Below are positions 1 through 9,299 of a DNA stretch of 57,608 nucleotides, in pieces. The notes under the pieces are model-generated. The model had not been told where the DNA came from. It saw only the letters and a list, made by a program, of their open reading frames with translations, and did not search any database. Origin of the DNA: Rhodobacteraceae bacterium PARR1 (GTDB lineage Bacteria > Pseudomonadota > Alphaproteobacteria > Rhodobacterales > Rhodobacteraceae); assembly GCA_002256185.1 (NCBI GenBank), contig NKIT01000010.1:1-57608 (forward strand). The letters are read 5' to 3'. Within the stretch, counting starts at the first letter, position 1. Every line of letters begins with the position of its first letter. The translations under genes and the position numbers were made by a program.

Positions 1-1
1 T

Positions 2-322
2 GCAACGGGCGCGAGGCGGGCCATGCTGGTGGCACGGGAGGCCGCCGGAACCCTTGCCGCGCGCGAAGAGGTTCCGGTGACGGCGGGCGCGTACCAATGG
101 CTGGGCGGGGACATGGCGGGCAACCCGTTGCCTGCCGGGCCCTATCGGTTGACGGTGGAAAGCTGGAACGGGGACAAGCAACTCACCACCACCCCGGTGC
201 AATCCTATGCCCGCATCACAGAGGCGCGGAATGGTCCTGATGGTGTGACCCTGTTGCTTGAGGGCGGGATCAGCGTGAAGGCGACCGACGTCACCGCCCT
301 TCGTGCCGGGTCTGCGGGGTGA
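2..322 (+). CDS. flgD: flagellar hook-assembly scaffold FlgD, C-terminal part (5' end outside window)
   Basis: The frame is open from the left edge, so the start lies outside the window; the ATG at 23 is internal. The visible ~106 residues carry the FlgD Ig-like/tudor signature: AYQWLGGDMAGNPLPAG is the usual W-x-G-x-D-x2-G-x3-P-x-G pattern, followed by TVESWNGDKQL and the closing strand GGISVKATDVTAL. FlgD caps the growing flagellar hook and is exported by the flagellar type III system, which fits the absence of a signal in the part seen. No other flagellar gene lies to the right, so this is probably the last gene of a flagellar cluster to the left. No clear terminator follows. Confidence 0.85.
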   Translation, partial: ATGARRAMLVAREAAGTLAAREEVPVTAGAYQWLGGDMAGNPLPAGPYRLTVESWNGDKQLTTTPVQSYARITEARNGPDGVTLLLEGGISVKATDVTALRAGSAG

Positions 323-370
323 CGTCGGCACCTTTCGCCTGCGCCGCCAGCGGTCTAGGGTCACGGCATC

Positions 371-1192
371 ATGACCCAGCCGCTGACCCCCTCTGTGCCG
401 CCCGACATCCTGCACGACTTGCGACGGCAAGATGCCGGATGGGCGGAAGCGGGGGCCGCGCTGCTGTCCGGTGGGCGGACGAACCATGTTTGGCGGGTGG
501 GCAACCGGGTGTTGAAACACTATCGCCCGCATGCCGCGACACCCCTGTTTCCCAACGATCCGGGGGCAGAGGTGCGGGCACTGCGGCTGTTCGCGCCCGA
601 AGGGCTTGCCCCGGAACTGCGGGCCGTGTCGGGGGAATGGCTGCTGATTGACCATATCCCCGGCGCGGTCTGGGGCCATAGCGCGGATGAAGACCCCGCA
701 CCGGTGGCGCAGGCCTTGGGCCGGTTGCATCGGCAAAGGGCGGACGAGGGCTTCCGCGCCTTGCCCAATGGCACGGCGGCGCTGCGGGCCGATGCGCTGC
801 GGGTGGCCGGAACGCTGCCGATGCCACCGCTGCCCGATGTGCCAGACATGCCGCCGCTGCCGCCATGCCCGGTTCATGCCGATGCCGTGCCGGGGAATAT
901 CATTGCAGCACCCCAAGGGCCGGTTCTGATCGACTGGCAATGCCCCGGCCTAGGCGACCCGGCTGAGGATTTGGCCACGTTCCTTTCACCCGCGATGCAA
1001 TGGCTTTACACCGGGCGCACCCTTAGCCCGGATCAGCGTGAGCGGTTCCTGAGTGCCTATCCTGGCCATGCTGCGGTGGATCGGCTGCAGGCGTTGGAAC
1101 CGCTGTACGCTTGGCGCATCGCCGCGCATTGCCGCCATCGCGCAGCGAAAGGCGACACCGATTACGCCCAAGCCTTACAGCAGATGGCCTAA
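371..1192 (+). CDS. aminoglycoside-phosphotransferase/choline-kinase-like protein
   Basis: A 273-residue protein of the APH/CHK phosphotransferase superfamily. K49 in RVLKHY fits the ATP-binding lysine; PVHADAVPGN gives the Brenner motif with H169, D171 and N176; LIDWQ gives the metal-binding D188 with the following GLGDPAEDLA helix. A proline-rich stretch (residues 151-165) precedes the catalytic loop. The protein is short for an antibiotic kinase and lacks resistance context, so a metabolic small-molecule kinase is more likely; the substrate cannot be told. The start is the first ATG after flgD. It converges on ubiB and the two 3' ends overlap by 18 nt (1175-1192), with no room for a terminator. 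Confidence 0.75.
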   Translation: MTQPLTPSVPPDILHDLRRQDAGWAEAGAALLSGGRTNHVWRVGNRVLKHYRPHAATPLFPNDPGAEVRALRLFAPEGLAPELRAVSGEWLLIDHIPGAVWGHSADEDPAPVAQALGRLHRQRADEGFRALPNGTAALRADALRVAGTLPMPPLPDVPDMPPLPPCPVHADAVPGNIIAAPQGPVLIDWQCPGLGDPAEDLATFLSPAMQWLYTGRTLSPDQRERFLSAYPGHAAVDRLQALEPLYAWRIAAHCRHRAAKGDTDYAQALQQMA

Positions 1193-2704
1193 CCCCACCC
1201 CAACCGCAAAGATCACGAAAGCGGCAGGGATCAGATACCAACGGCTGCGGCGGCGCGGCGGGGTCAGCGGGCGCGACGGTTCTGCCTGTGCAATCAGGGC
1301 GCTTTCCACAAGACGCGGCAGTTTGGGGCCAAAGCGGGACAGGACGCGGGCCGTGCGCACCAGATCGCGCAGCAGCGCCTTTGGGCCGATATTGCCGGCG
1401 ATATAGGTTTCCACCACGGGCCGCGCGACCTGCCAGATGTTGATATGGGGGTCCAGACCACGTGCCACGCCTTCGACAACCACCATCGTGCGCTGCAAAA
1501 GGATCAGTTCGGTCCGTGTCTGCATGCCAAAGCGTTCAGTCACGTCGAACAGATAGGACAGCAGCCGCGCCATCGAAATGCGGCTGGCATCCATGCCAAA
1601 GATCGGCTCGCCCACGGCACGCAGGGCGCGGGCGAATTCGTCGATGTCGCGGTCGGGGGGGACATAGCCCGCCTCGAAATGCACCTCGGCCACACGGCGG
1701 TAATCCTTGCGGATGAAGCCCATGAGGATCTCGGCATAGACGCGGCGGGTGTATTCGTCGATCCGGCCCATGATCCCGAAATCATAGGCGATGATCGCGC
1801 CATCTGCCCCGACCTTCAGGTTGCCTTGGTGCATGTCGGCATGGAAATAACCGTCGCGCAGCGCGTGGTTCAGGAACAGTTGCAACACACGCGCGCCAAG
1901 CACGCGCCGGTCATGCCCCGCCGCGTCGATGGCGGCGTTCTCGTTCATGCCCAGACCTTCGACCCAATCCAGCGTCATCACCGTCTTGCCCGACAGGTTC
2001 CAGACCGGCTGCGGCACGCGAAAGCCTTCGTCATCCTTGGTATTGGCGGCGAATTCGGCAGCGGCTGACGATTCCAGCCGCAAATCCAACTCTCCCATCA
2101 CCACGCCTTCGAAATGCGCAATGACATCCATCGGGCGCAGACGGCGGGCCGAGGGGGCGAAAATCTCAACCGTCCGCGCGATCAGATAAAACGCGTCGAT
2201 ATCCTTGCGAAAGGCGCGTTCGATGCCGGGGCGCAGCACCTTGACCGCGACTTCCTTGCCCGTCTCGGCAATGCGGGCGCGGTGCACCTGCGCGATGGAG
2301 GCGGCGGCGACGGGTTCGGAAAACTCGGAAAACACCTGATCGACGGGCAATTCCAGTTCCGCCGCGATCATCTGTTTCGCCACGGCGGTGGAAAACGGCG
2401 GCAACTGGTCTTGCAGGTATTTCAACTGTTCCGAAAGTTGTTCGCCGACCATATCGGGGCGTGTCGACAGGATTTGACCGAATTTGATATAGGCCGGACC
2501 AAGCGCCGTCAGTGCGCGGGTGGCGGGGGGCAGGTTCGGATCCCCCTTCAGCCCCAGCCATTTGAACGGCCAGCCAAGGGCATGAGCGACGATCCGCAGG
2601 CTTTTGGGCGCGCGAAAGGCGTCAAGAACCACCTCCATCGCGCCGGTGCGTTCCAGCGTGGCGCCGGTGCGGATCAACCGCCAGATATTGTGCGGTCCGC
2701 GCAT
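1175..2704 (-). CDS. ubiB: UbiB, ADCK/ABC1-family protein of ubiquinone biosynthesis
   Basis: A 509-residue atypical protein-kinase-like ATPase needed for ubiquinone synthesis; older annotation calls it 2-octaprenylphenol hydroxylase, but ADCK family work supports ATPase activity. The family-defining KxGQ motif is at residues 74-77 (YIKFGQILSTRPD). The kinase core follows, with GYFHADMHQGNLKV as the catalytic loop and AYDFGIMGRI as the DFG-type motif. The last ~25 residues form hydrophobic helices (WYLIPAAFVIFAVGVGLG) that would hold it at the inner membrane. Its ATG overlaps the ubiE stop by one base (TGATG at 2702-2706 on the minus strand), so the two are translationally coupled in a quinone operon. 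Confidence 0.95.
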   Translation of the reverse strand: MRGPHNIWRLIRTGATLERTGAMEVVLDAFRAPKSLRIVAHALGWPFKWLGLKGDPNLPPATRALTALGPAYIKFGQILSTRPDMVGEQLSEQLKYLQDQLPPFSTAVAKQMIAAELELPVDQVFSEFSEPVAAASIAQVHRARIAETGKEVAVKVLRPGIERAFRKDIDAFYLIARTVEIFAPSARRLRPMDVIAHFEGVVMGELDLRLESSAAAEFAANTKDDEGFRVPQPVWNLSGKTVMTLDWVEGLGMNENAAIDAAGHDRRVLGARVLQLFLNHALRDGYFHADMHQGNLKVGADGAIIAYDFGIMGRIDEYTRRVYAEILMGFIRKDYRRVAEVHFEAGYVPPDRDIDEFARALRAVGEPIFGMDASRISMARLLSYLFDVTERFGMQTRTELILLQRTMVVVEGVARGLDPHINIWQVARPVVETYIAGNIGPKALLRDLVRTARVLSRFGPKLPRLVESALIAQAEPSRPLTPPRRRSRWYLIPAAFVIFAVGVGLGHLL

Positions 2705-3456
2705 CAGATCTTCCAGCCAGAGTGCAGGGCGGCCACCCCCATCGTCAGGTTGCGGTATTTCACCTGATCAAAGCCCGCCTGCCGGATCATTGCGGCGAAT
2801 GTGTCCTGATCGGGGAATTTGCGGATCGATTCGACCAAGTATTGATAGCTGTCACGGTCATTCGCCACGATCTGACCCATCACCGGGATGACGTTGAAGG
2901 AATAGAGATCATAGGCCTTTTGCAGCATGGCATTGGGAATCCGCGAAAACTCCAGCACCATCAGCCGCCCGCCGGGGCGCAGCACGCGATAGGCCTCACG
3001 CAACGCATCGGCGATGCGGGTCACGTTCCGGATGCCGAAGCTGATGGTGTAGACGTCAAAGCTGTTGTCGGCAAAGGGCAGCGCCATTGCATCGCCCACC
3101 ACCCACTCCAGCCGATCAGCCTGATGTTCCGCCTCGGCCCGTTTGCGGCCTTCGACCAGCATCGATTCGGTCATGTCGCAGACCACGGCGCTCGATCCTG
3201 GCGCGCGTTTCAGAAAGCGGAATGCCACATCCCCGGTGCCGCCCGCCACATCCAAAAGGCGCTGGCCGGGGCGCGGGGCCAGCCAATCCATCATCGCGTC
3301 CTTCCACAGGCGGTGAACACCGCCCGACATCAGGTCATTCATGATGTCATAGCGGCTGGCGACGCGGGTAAAGACGCCATGCACCATCCCGGCCTTGTCG
3401 CCCTCTGGCACGGTCTGAAAGCCGAAATGGGTGGTGTTGTCCTGATCTTCGGTCAT
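2704..3456 (-). CDS. ubiE: UbiE/MenG, demethylubiquinone C-methyltransferase
   Basis: A 250-residue class I SAM methyltransferase that makes the C-methylation step in ubiquinone (and, where present, menaquinone) synthesis. The start is taken at 3456 ([13 protein letters not shown]); an upstream in-frame extension to 3549 has no family resemblance and runs over the divergent mutM promoter region. Visible motifs are [12 protein letters not shown], the SAM loop [32 protein letters not shown], the UbiE signature [12 protein letters not shown] and [12 protein letters not shown]. Length is normal for the family. It is the first gene of the ubiE-ubiB operon and diverges from mutM with about 100 nt between the two starts. 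Confidence 0.95.
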   Translation of the reverse strand: MTEDQDNTTHFGFQTVPEGDKAGMVHGVFTRVASRYDIMNDLMSGGVHRLWKDAMMDWLAPRPGQRLLDVAGGTGDVAFRFLKRAPGSSAVVCDMTESMLVEGRKRAEAEHQADRLEWVVGDAMALPFADNSFDVYTISFGIRNVTRIADALREAYRVLRPGGRLMVLEFSRIPNAMLQKAYDLYSFNVIPVMGQIVANDRDSYQYLVESIRKFPDQDTFAAMIRQAGFDQVKYRNLTMGVAALHSGWKI

Positions 3457-3557
3457 TGTCTCTTGCCGTTCCCGATGCTTGCCTTTCCTTATAGGGCCGA
3501 AGTCAGGCGCTGCAATGCGCCGCCTTGTCCCGCCCCTTCCTGTCGCCAAAGGTCGCC

Positions 3558-4409
3558 ATGCCCGAACTGCCCGAGGTTGAAACCGTCCGCCGTGGTCTTT
3601 TGCCGGTGATGGAGGGGCAGGTGATCCAACTGGCGCAGGTCAATCGCCCCGATCTGCGCTGGCCCTTTCCGCCGCGCATGGCCGAAAGGCTGACCGGGGC
3701 GCGTGTCACAGCGCTGCGGCGGCGGTCGAAATACATTCTGGCCGATCTTTCCACCGCCGAGACGCTGCTTATTCATCTGGGCATGTCGGGGCGGATGCTG
3801 ATTTCCGGGGCCGTTGTGGGTGAGTTTCACCACCACCACCCGGCGCCAGAAAAACATGACCATGTGGTGATGGACATGGACGGGGGCGCGCGCGTCACCT
3901 TCAACGATGCCCGCCGCTTTGGTGCGATGGACTTGCTGGACACGGCGACGGCGGATCGTCACCCACTGCTGGCGGACATCGGGCCGGAGCCGCTGGGGAA
4001 CGGGTTTTCCGACAGCTATCTGGTGGCGCGTTTGGCGGGAAAGAACACACCGATCAAATCGGCGCTCTTGGATCAGCATCTGGTCGCGGGTCTGGGCAAT
4101 ATCTACGTCTGCGAAACGCTCTACCGTGCCCGCATCCATCCCGCGCAAAAGGCGGGTGACCTGACCCGCGCGCAGGCGGCGTCCCTGGTGCCGATCATCC
4201 GCGAGGTTCTGACCGAGGCGATCGAGGCTGGCGGGTCATCGCTGCGCGATTATCGGCAGGCAGACGGGGAACTGGGCTATTTCCAGCACAGTTTTCAGGT
4301 CTATGGCCGCGAAGGGAAGCCTTGCGCAACGCCCGGTTGCGGGTCTGTCGTCGCGCGCCTTGTGCAATCGGGCCGGTCGTCGTTCTTTTGCCCGACCTGC
4401 CAGCACTGA
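3558..4409 (+). CDS. mutM: formamidopyrimidine-DNA glycosylase MutM (Fpg)
   Basis: A 283-residue base-excision repair glycosylase/AP lyase for 8-oxoguanine. The start at 3558 gives [14 protein letters not shown], where Pro2 (N-terminal after Met removal) is the catalytic nucleophile and Glu3 the partner; the longer 3525 start would bury this proline and is rejected. [10 protein letters not shown] and the H2TH region ([18 protein letters not shown]) are present. A C-terminal zinc finger is intact: CATPGC then CPTC at the end, four cysteines with the expected spacing. It is divergent from ubiE, an arrangement common in Rhodobacterales. Confidence 0.96.
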   Translation: MPELPEVETVRRGLLPVMEGQVIQLAQVNRPDLRWPFPPRMAERLTGARVTALRRRSKYILADLSTAETLLIHLGMSGRMLISGAVVGEFHHHHPAPEKHDHVVMDMDGGARVTFNDARRFGAMDLLDTATADRHPLLADIGPEPLGNGFSDSYLVARLAGKNTPIKSALLDQHLVAGLGNIYVCETLYRARIHPAQKAGDLTRAQAASLVPIIREVLTEAIEAGGSSLRDYRQADGELGYFQHSFQVYGREGKPCATPGCGSVVARLVQSGRSSFFCPTCQH

Positions 4410-4433
4410 CGCTGCGGCGTATTGCCAAGCGAC

Positions 4434-4461
4434 TTGATAACGGGCGCGTTACTGCTAGGAC
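4434..4461 (+). promoter_or_regulatory. weak candidate promoter of the enoyl-CoA hydratase gene
   Basis: TTGATA (4434-4439) and TAGGAC (4456-4461) are separated by 16 nt in the 82-nt gap between mutM and the next ATG. The -10 match is poor (3 of 6), so this is only a suggestion. Confidence 0.25.
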
Positions 4462-4491
4462 TCGCCCGAACCAAACGAAGCGGAGTCGGTC

Positions 4492-5268
4492 ATGGCCTAT
4501 GAGACGCTGATCGTCGAGATCGAGGATGACACCGCCCTGATCCGGCTGAACCGCCCCGATGCGCTGAATGCGCTGAACACGAAACTGATGCAGGAACTGG
4601 CGGCGGCGCTGACGGCGGCGGATGCCAATGAAAAGGTGCGCTGCATCGTGCTGACCGGGTCGGACAAGGCCTTTGCCGCCGGGGCCGATGTGCGCGAGAT
4701 GGCAGAAAAGACCTTTGCCGAGGTGTATTTCGACAACCTCTTTGGCCCCGAAGCCGAAGCCATCACCCGCGTCCGCAAGCCGATCATCGCCGCCGTTGCG
4801 GGCTACTGCCTTGGTGGGGGATGCGAATTGGCGATGATGTGCGATTTCATTATCGCGGCGGATACGGCCAAATTCGGCCAGCCAGAGATCAACCTTGGCA
4901 TCTGCGCCGGGATGGGCGGCACCCAGCGCCTGACCCGCGCCGTGGGCAAGGCCAAGGCGATGGACATGAACCTGACCGGCCGTTTCATGGATGCCGCCGA
5001 GGCGGAACGCACGGGGCTTGTCAGCCGAATCGTTCCCGCCAAGGATCTGCTGTCCGAGACGATGAAGATCGCGGGCAAGATCGCCGAAAAGTCGGCGCTG
5101 GCGGTGATGGCGGTGAAAGAATCGGTCAACCGCGCGCAGGAAACCACACTGCAAGAGGGGCTGCTGTTCGAACGCCGCGCCTTTCACGCCAGCTTCGCGA
5201 CCGAGGATCAGAAAGAAGGCATGGCCGCCTTTCTTGAAAAGCGCACCCCGCAATTCCGCGACCGGTAA
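4492..5268 (+). CDS. enoyl-CoA hydratase (crotonase family)
   Basis: A 258-residue crotonase that hydrates trans-2-enoyl-CoA in beta-oxidation or a related CoA pathway. The oxyanion-hole segments are [11 protein letters not shown] (residues 61-70) and [12 protein letters not shown]. Both catalytic glutamates of true hydratases are present, E112 (GGGCELA) and E132 (GQPEINLG), 20 residues apart as in the mitochondrial enzyme, so hydratase activity is favoured over isomerase or decarboxylase. Length is typical. The gene sits alone before rpsT, an order common in Rhodobacteraceae. Start is the first ATG. Confidence 0.9.
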   Translation: MAYETLIVEIEDDTALIRLNRPDALNALNTKLMQELAAALTAADANEKVRCIVLTGSDKAFAAGADVREMAEKTFAEVYFDNLFGPEAEAITRVRKPIIAAVAGYCLGGGCELAMMCDFIIAADTAKFGQPEINLGICAGMGGTQRLTRAVGKAKAMDMNLTGRFMDAAEAERTGLVSRIVPAKDLLSETMKIAGKIAEKSALAVMAVKESVNRAQETTLQEGLLFERRAFHASFATEDQKEGMAAFLEKRTPQFRDR

Positions 5269-5439
5269 ACGGGGCGGGACATTTTCCCTGTTCCCTTTCC
5301 CCACCATTTGCACTAAGCGCTGCCGTCACATGCGCGTGGGCCCGCTTAGGCAAGAATCGAGTCCGTCCTTTCGGGGGCGGCACTTTGGGTCTTTATCGTG
5401 CAACCGTAACGCAACGAAGACCCGAGAAAGACCTGACCG

Positions 5440-5715
5440 ATGGCAAATTCCGAACAGTCCAAAAAACGCGCCCGCCAGTCCGAGGCGCGCTATGCCGTGA
5501 ACAAAGCCCGCCGTTCGCGCGTCCGCACCTATATCCGCAAGGTCGAAGAAGCGCTCGCCTCGGGTGACGCTGCGGCGGCTGAAGAAGCGCTGAAAAACGC
5601 GCAGCCGGAACTGATGCGCGGCGTGTCCAAGGGCATCCTGCACAAGAACACCGCCTCGCGCAAAGTGTCGCGCCTTGCGTCGCGCGTGAAGACGCTGGCT
5701 GGCACCAAAGCCTGA
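5440..5715 (+). CDS. rpsT: 30S ribosomal protein S20
   Basis: A 91-residue basic protein starting [34 protein letters not shown] split here only by family reading: the first 20 residues [20 protein letters not shown] are the S20 signature, followed by helical segments and a basic tail. It binds 16S rRNA in the small subunit. The gene is monocistronic: a 171-nt leader separates it from the enoyl-CoA hydratase gene and a hairpin terminator follows at once. Confidence 0.96.
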   Translation: MANSEQSKKRARQSEARYAVNKARRSRVRTYIRKVEEALASGDAAAAEEALKNAQPELMRGVSKGILHKNTASRKVSRLASRVKTLAGTKA

Positions 5716-5734
5716 TCTAAATATCTGAATTATT

Positions 5735-5770
5735 GACAAAGGGCGTGGCCGAAAGGCTGCGCCCTTTGTC
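5735..5770 (+). terminator. hairpin terminator after rpsT
   Basis: A perfect 11-bp stem, GACAAAGGGCG (5735-5745) with CGCCCTTTGTC (5760-5770), encloses a short inner GCC-GAAA-GGC hairpin. It lies 20 nt past the rpsT stop. No U tract follows, so it may act with Rho or as a 3' stabiliser. Confidence 0.65.
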
Positions 5771-6258
5771 ATGTCCGCCGCGCTGATTGTCGTCGATGTT
5801 GCATGCGGACACAGGCTGTCGGGATTCGCTCAGGCGAAGGTCTGTCAAGCGCGAAGATTGGTTGCGGATGGCGCGTCAGGGGCGCTAGCGTGATGGGGCG
5901 ATTCACTACGTCTTGGGGGACATGACATCGGCCCGATCGGGTTGGACTGACTGGCGAAATGCTGCCAAGCCTTTGTATAGTCAGGCTCTTTCTGATTCGG
6001 CTAAAATGTCTGTGGTGTCTGCCGTCGGCAGATCACAATACGGCGCTGCACATCACGGGCCTTTTGGCCCGCGTCTTATGTGTTGCGCTGATGTCTGGAA
6101 TGGACCGGATAGCCCAGCCTTGGCATGACCTGCCGGGTTGGGAAACCGGGGTGTTCCGTCCGGGCCGTTGCGAACCGCAGGGGTGGGGTGAGCGGTCAGA
6201 AAAACAGCAGATGTCGTGGGCAGGGTGGCCCGCAAGGCATCCACGGACGGGTAAGAAC
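5771..6258 (+). other. long dnaA leader region without recognisable DnaA boxes
   Basis: This ~490-nt gap lies between the rpsT hairpin and the dnaA start. I looked for TTATCCACA-like 9-mers on both strands and for AT-rich 13-mer-like runs and found none that are convincing. The dnaA frame stays open back to 5959, but the extra 100 residues look like translated leader. The region probably holds the dnaA promoter and leader; nothing in it argues for oriC. Confidence 0.5.
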
Positions 6259-7650
6259 ATGACGAATGAGACTTGGGGATCGGTCCGTGAGGATTTGGTC
6301 AAACGCGTGGGGCGGAACAACTATGTCACTTGGATCGAACCGCTAAAGCTGGCCGCCTTCGCCGATGGCGTGGCGCGATTCGAGGTGCCGACGTCCTTTT
6401 TCGGGGATTGGGTGTCGCGCAATTTTGCCGATCATATCCGCTCGCACATGAACGCCGCCGGTGTGGCGGTGGAGCGTCTGGAATTCGCCGTGGCGCGTCC
6501 CGGTGCAGCACCCGTGCAGACTGTTGCCGCGCCAGCGGTCGCTGTGGCGGACACCGCCGCGCCGCGTCGTCCCGCCCCGGCCCGTACCCGCGCGCCCGAT
6601 ACGGACGAAGTGCCCGGCGCCCCGCTGGATTCGCGCTTTACCTTTGACAGTTTCGTGGTGGGCAAGCCCAACGAATTGGCCCATGCCGCTGCGCGCCGTG
6701 TGGCCGAAGGTGGTCCCGTCACCTTTAACCCGTTGTTTCTTTATGGCGGCGTGGGTCTGGGCAAGACGCACCTGATGCACGCCATCGCGCATGAATTGCA
6801 AAGCCGCCAGCCAGAGCTGCGGGTGCTCTATCTGTCTGCGGAACAGTTCATGTATCGCTTTGTCCAAGCATTGCGCGAACGCCAGATCATGGACTTCAAG
6901 GAGCTGTTCCGCTCCGTCGATGTGCTGATGGTGGATGATGTGCAGTTCATTGCGGGCAAGGACAGCACGCAAGAAGAATTCTTCCATACCTTCAACGCGC
7001 TGGTCGATCAGAACAAGCAGATCGTCATTTCCGCGGACCGCGCGCCCGGAGAGATCAAGGATCTTGAGGATCGCATCAAATCCCGCCTGCAATGCGGCTT
7101 GGTGGTGGACCTGCATCCGACCGATTACGAATTGCGGCTTGGTATCCTGCAAACCAAGGCCGAACATTACCGCACGCAGTACAAGGGTCTACAGATCGCC
7201 GATGGCGTGCTGGAATTCCTCGCGCATCGCATCACGACCAACGTCCGTGTGCTTGAAGGCGCGCTGACGCGCCTGTTCGCGTTTGCGTCACTGGTGGGCC
7301 GGGAAATCACGCTGGAACTGGCGCAGGACTGCCTTGCCGACATCCTGCGGGCGTCAGATCGCAAGCTGACGATTGAAGAGATCCAGCGCAAGGTGGCGGA
7401 ACATTACAACATCCGCCTGTCGGACATGATCGGCCCCAAGCGGCTGCGCACCATCGCGCGGCCCCGGCAGATCGCGATGTATCTGTCCAAACAATTGACG
7501 CCACGGTCCCTGCCGGAGATCGGGCGGCGCTTTGGCGGGCGGGATCACACCACCATCATGCATGGTGTCCGCAAGATCGAAGAGTTGATGACGATGGACA
7601 GCCAGTTGTCCGACGATATCCAGCTTTTGCGCCGTCTGTTGCAGGGCTGA
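6259..7650 (+). CDS. dnaA: chromosomal replication initiator DnaA
   Basis: A 463-residue AAA+ initiator. The start at 6259 (MTNETWGSVREDLVKR) is chosen because it begins the conserved domain I; the frame is open further upstream without resemblance to the family. Domain II is a short Ala/Pro-rich linker (~80-120). Domain III has Walker A GGVGLGKT (163-170), Walker B MVDDVQF (D226/D227) and the sensor region VISADRAPGEIKDLEDRIKS. Domain IV ends with GGRDHTTIMH (~426-435), the DnaA-box-binding signature, followed by a helical tail. It lies 5' of dnaN, recF and gyrB, with one small exported-protein gene inserted 4 nt after its stop. Confidence 0.97.
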   Translation: MTNETWGSVREDLVKRVGRNNYVTWIEPLKLAAFADGVARFEVPTSFFGDWVSRNFADHIRSHMNAAGVAVERLEFAVARPGAAPVQTVAAPAVAVADTAAPRRPAPARTRAPDTDEVPGAPLDSRFTFDSFVVGKPNELAHAAARRVAEGGPVTFNPLFLYGGVGLGKTHLMHAIAHELQSRQPELRVLYLSAEQFMYRFVQALRERQIMDFKELFRSVDVLMVDDVQFIAGKDSTQEEFFHTFNALVDQNKQIVISADRAPGEIKDLEDRIKSRLQCGLVVDLHPTDYELRLGILQTKAEHYRTQYKGLQIADGVLEFLAHRITTNVRVLEGALTRLFAFASLVGREITLELAQDCLADILRASDRKLTIEEIQRKVAEHYNIRLSDMIGPKRLRTIARPRQIAMYLSKQLTPRSLPEIGRRFGGRDHTTIMHGVRKIEELMTMDSQLSDDIQLLRRLLQG

Positions 7651-7654
7651 ACCG

Positions 7655-7960
7655 ATGCGTTTGTATGTCTTTGCCATTGCCGCGCTGTGCGCATCGCCCG
7701 CTTTGGGCATGGTGTCAGGGTTTTACGACAGCGCCAACAAGATCGCGGCCATCTTCGCCTCGGGCGTGGTGGCAGATGCGCTGGGTCAGGCCCCGGTCGG
7801 GTCTGTCTCGGAAATCGGCACGTCAAAGGACGGCGCGGCACAGTGGATGATCCGCACACAGGACTGTGACCTGATCGTGGACGTGACCGCCAAGCTGCTG
7901 CCCGAAGGCATGGTCGGCACGCCGGACTATCTGGTCGAAATCGCCAAGGGCTGTGACTGA
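7655..7960 (+). CDS. small exported protein of unknown function
   Basis: A 101-residue protein starting 4 nt after the dnaA stop, so probably co-transcribed. The N-terminus MRLYVFAIAALCASPALG is a clear Sec signal peptide; the mature ~82 residues (SGFYDSANKIAAIF ... TQDCDLIVDVTAKLLPEG ... EIAKGCD) have two cysteines that could form one disulfide, and no domain I recognise. It may be periplasmic. It interrupts the usual dnaA-dnaN pair. No function is proposed. Confidence 0.7.
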   Translation: MRLYVFAIAALCASPALGMVSGFYDSANKIAAIFASGVVADALGQAPVGSVSEIGTSKDGAAQWMIRTQDCDLIVDVTAKLLPEGMVGTPDYLVEIAKGCD

Positions 7961-8116
7961 CGGCCGACATTGGAATTTTGTTCCGCGCTTTGTGCGCAGC
8001 GGTGCCAAACCGCTTGTGAACGCCAATAAACCCGCTAATTTCACCTTCCCCGGCCCCAGAGCCGAAGCATGGGTTGGCACGAAAGGCGCGGGGCAAGAAC
8101 GGATGGGGATGGTAAG

Positions 8117-9235
8117 ATGAAACTCTCGATCGAACGCGGCACGCTGTTGAAGGCGCTGGCACAGGCGCAATCTGTCGTCGAACGCCGCAACACCATTCCG
8201 ATCCTCGCCAATGTGCTGATCGAGGCTGAGGGCGCGCAGGTCAGTTTCCGCGCCACCGATCTGGACATTGAGGTGCTGGACCGCGCCCCCGCCATGGTGG
8301 AACGCCCCGGTGCCACCACGGTTTCGGCGGTGATGCTGCATGAAATCGTGCGCAAACTGCCCGATGGCGCATTGGTCAACCTGACCGAGGATGGATCGAA
8401 CGGCCGCCTGACCATCACGGCGGGACGGTCCACTTTCAGCCTTGCCACCCTGCCGCGCGAAGATTTCCCGGTGATGGCGACATCGGAATACAGCACGAAT
8501 TTCAGCGCCAAGGCCCCAGAACTGCGCCGCCTGTTCGACAAGGCGAAATTCGCCATCTCGACCGAAGAGACGCGCTATTACCTGAACGGCGTCTACATGC
8601 ATGTGGCCACGGGTGAATCCGGTCCGGTGCTGCGCTGCGTTGCCACCGATGGCCACCGTCTGGCGCGGATCGACATGCCCCTGCCCGACGGCGCGCAAGG
8701 GATGGCAGGCGTGATCGTGCCGCGCAAGACGGTGGGCGAGTTGCGCAAGCTGCTGGATGATGACGACGCGACCATCGCCGTGTCGGTGTCGGAAACCAAG
8801 GTGCGCTTTGCCACCCCGGCAATCACCCTGACGTCCAAGGTCATCGACGGCACCTTCCCCGATTACACCCGTGTGATTCCCACCGGCAACACCCGCCGGC
8901 TTGAGGTGGATGCCTCTGAATTCGCCAAGGCGGTGGACCGTGTGGCCACCGTGTCATCGGAACGGTCCCGCGCGGTGAAACTGTCGTTGGATGAGGATCG
9001 CCTGGTCCTGTCGGTCAACGCCCCAGACAGTGGCGCGGCTGAGGAAGAACTGGCCGTGGCCTATGCCGACGAACGGCTGGAGATTGGCTTCAACGCCAAA
9101 TACCTGCTGGAAATCGCCTCACAGGTTGACCGTGAGAATGCCGTGTTCCTGTTCAACTCTTCCGGCGATCCAACCCTGATGCGCGAAGGCAATGACATGA
9201 GCGCGGTCTACGTCGTGATGCCGATGCGGGGCTGA
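8117..9235 (+). CDS. dnaN: DNA polymerase III beta sliding clamp
   Basis: A 372-residue clamp. Start 8117 (MKLSIERGTLLKALAQAQSV) is preceded by GGTAAG; the upstream alternative at 8069 adds 16 non-conserved residues. Features seen are VVERRNTIPILANVLIEA, YYLNGVYMHV, CVATDGHRLAR and the C-terminal MREGNDMSAVYVVMPMR, where the final MPMR matches the clamp C-terminus that forms the partner-binding pocket edge. Length is typical. It forms a ring around DNA for Pol III and repair factors. It is separated from the small exported-protein gene by 156 nt, which likely holds its own promoter. Confidence 0.97.
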   Translation: MKLSIERGTLLKALAQAQSVVERRNTIPILANVLIEAEGAQVSFRATDLDIEVLDRAPAMVERPGATTVSAVMLHEIVRKLPDGALVNLTEDGSNGRLTITAGRSTFSLATLPREDFPVMATSEYSTNFSAKAPELRRLFDKAKFAISTEETRYYLNGVYMHVATGESGPVLRCVATDGHRLARIDMPLPDGAQGMAGVIVPRKTVGELRKLLDDDDATIAVSVSETKVRFATPAITLTSKVIDGTFPDYTRVIPTGNTRRLEVDASEFAKAVDRVATVSSERSRAVKLSLDEDRLVLSVNAPDSGAAEEELAVAYADERLEIGFNAKYLLEIASQVDRENAVFLFNSSGDPTLMREGNDMSAVYVVMPMRG

Positions 9236-9245
9236 CATGGTGGAA

Positions 9246-9299
9246 GCAGGGGGTTTCACACCCCCTGCACCCCCGTGGGATATTTGAAGACAGAAAATG
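9246..9299 (+). repeat. 54-nt hairpin repeat, copy 1 of 3
   Basis: A 23-nt hairpin (GCAGGGGG, loop TTTCACA, CCCCCTGC; 9246-9268) is followed by a 31-nt conserved tail running from ACCCCCGTGGGATATTT to ACAGAAAATG. Two further copies of exactly the same length lie on the minus strand at 38763-38816 and 38928-38981. The ATG at the end of this copy is a possible recF start. Confidence 0.7.

Noticed and set aside
371-1192. Aminoglycoside resistance gene
   Set aside because: The APH-like fold alone does not show this; the protein is short and lies among housekeeping genes.
5716-6258. oriC next to dnaA
   Set aside because: No DnaA-box cluster or AT-rich unwinding element could be seen on either strand, so I do not call an origin.
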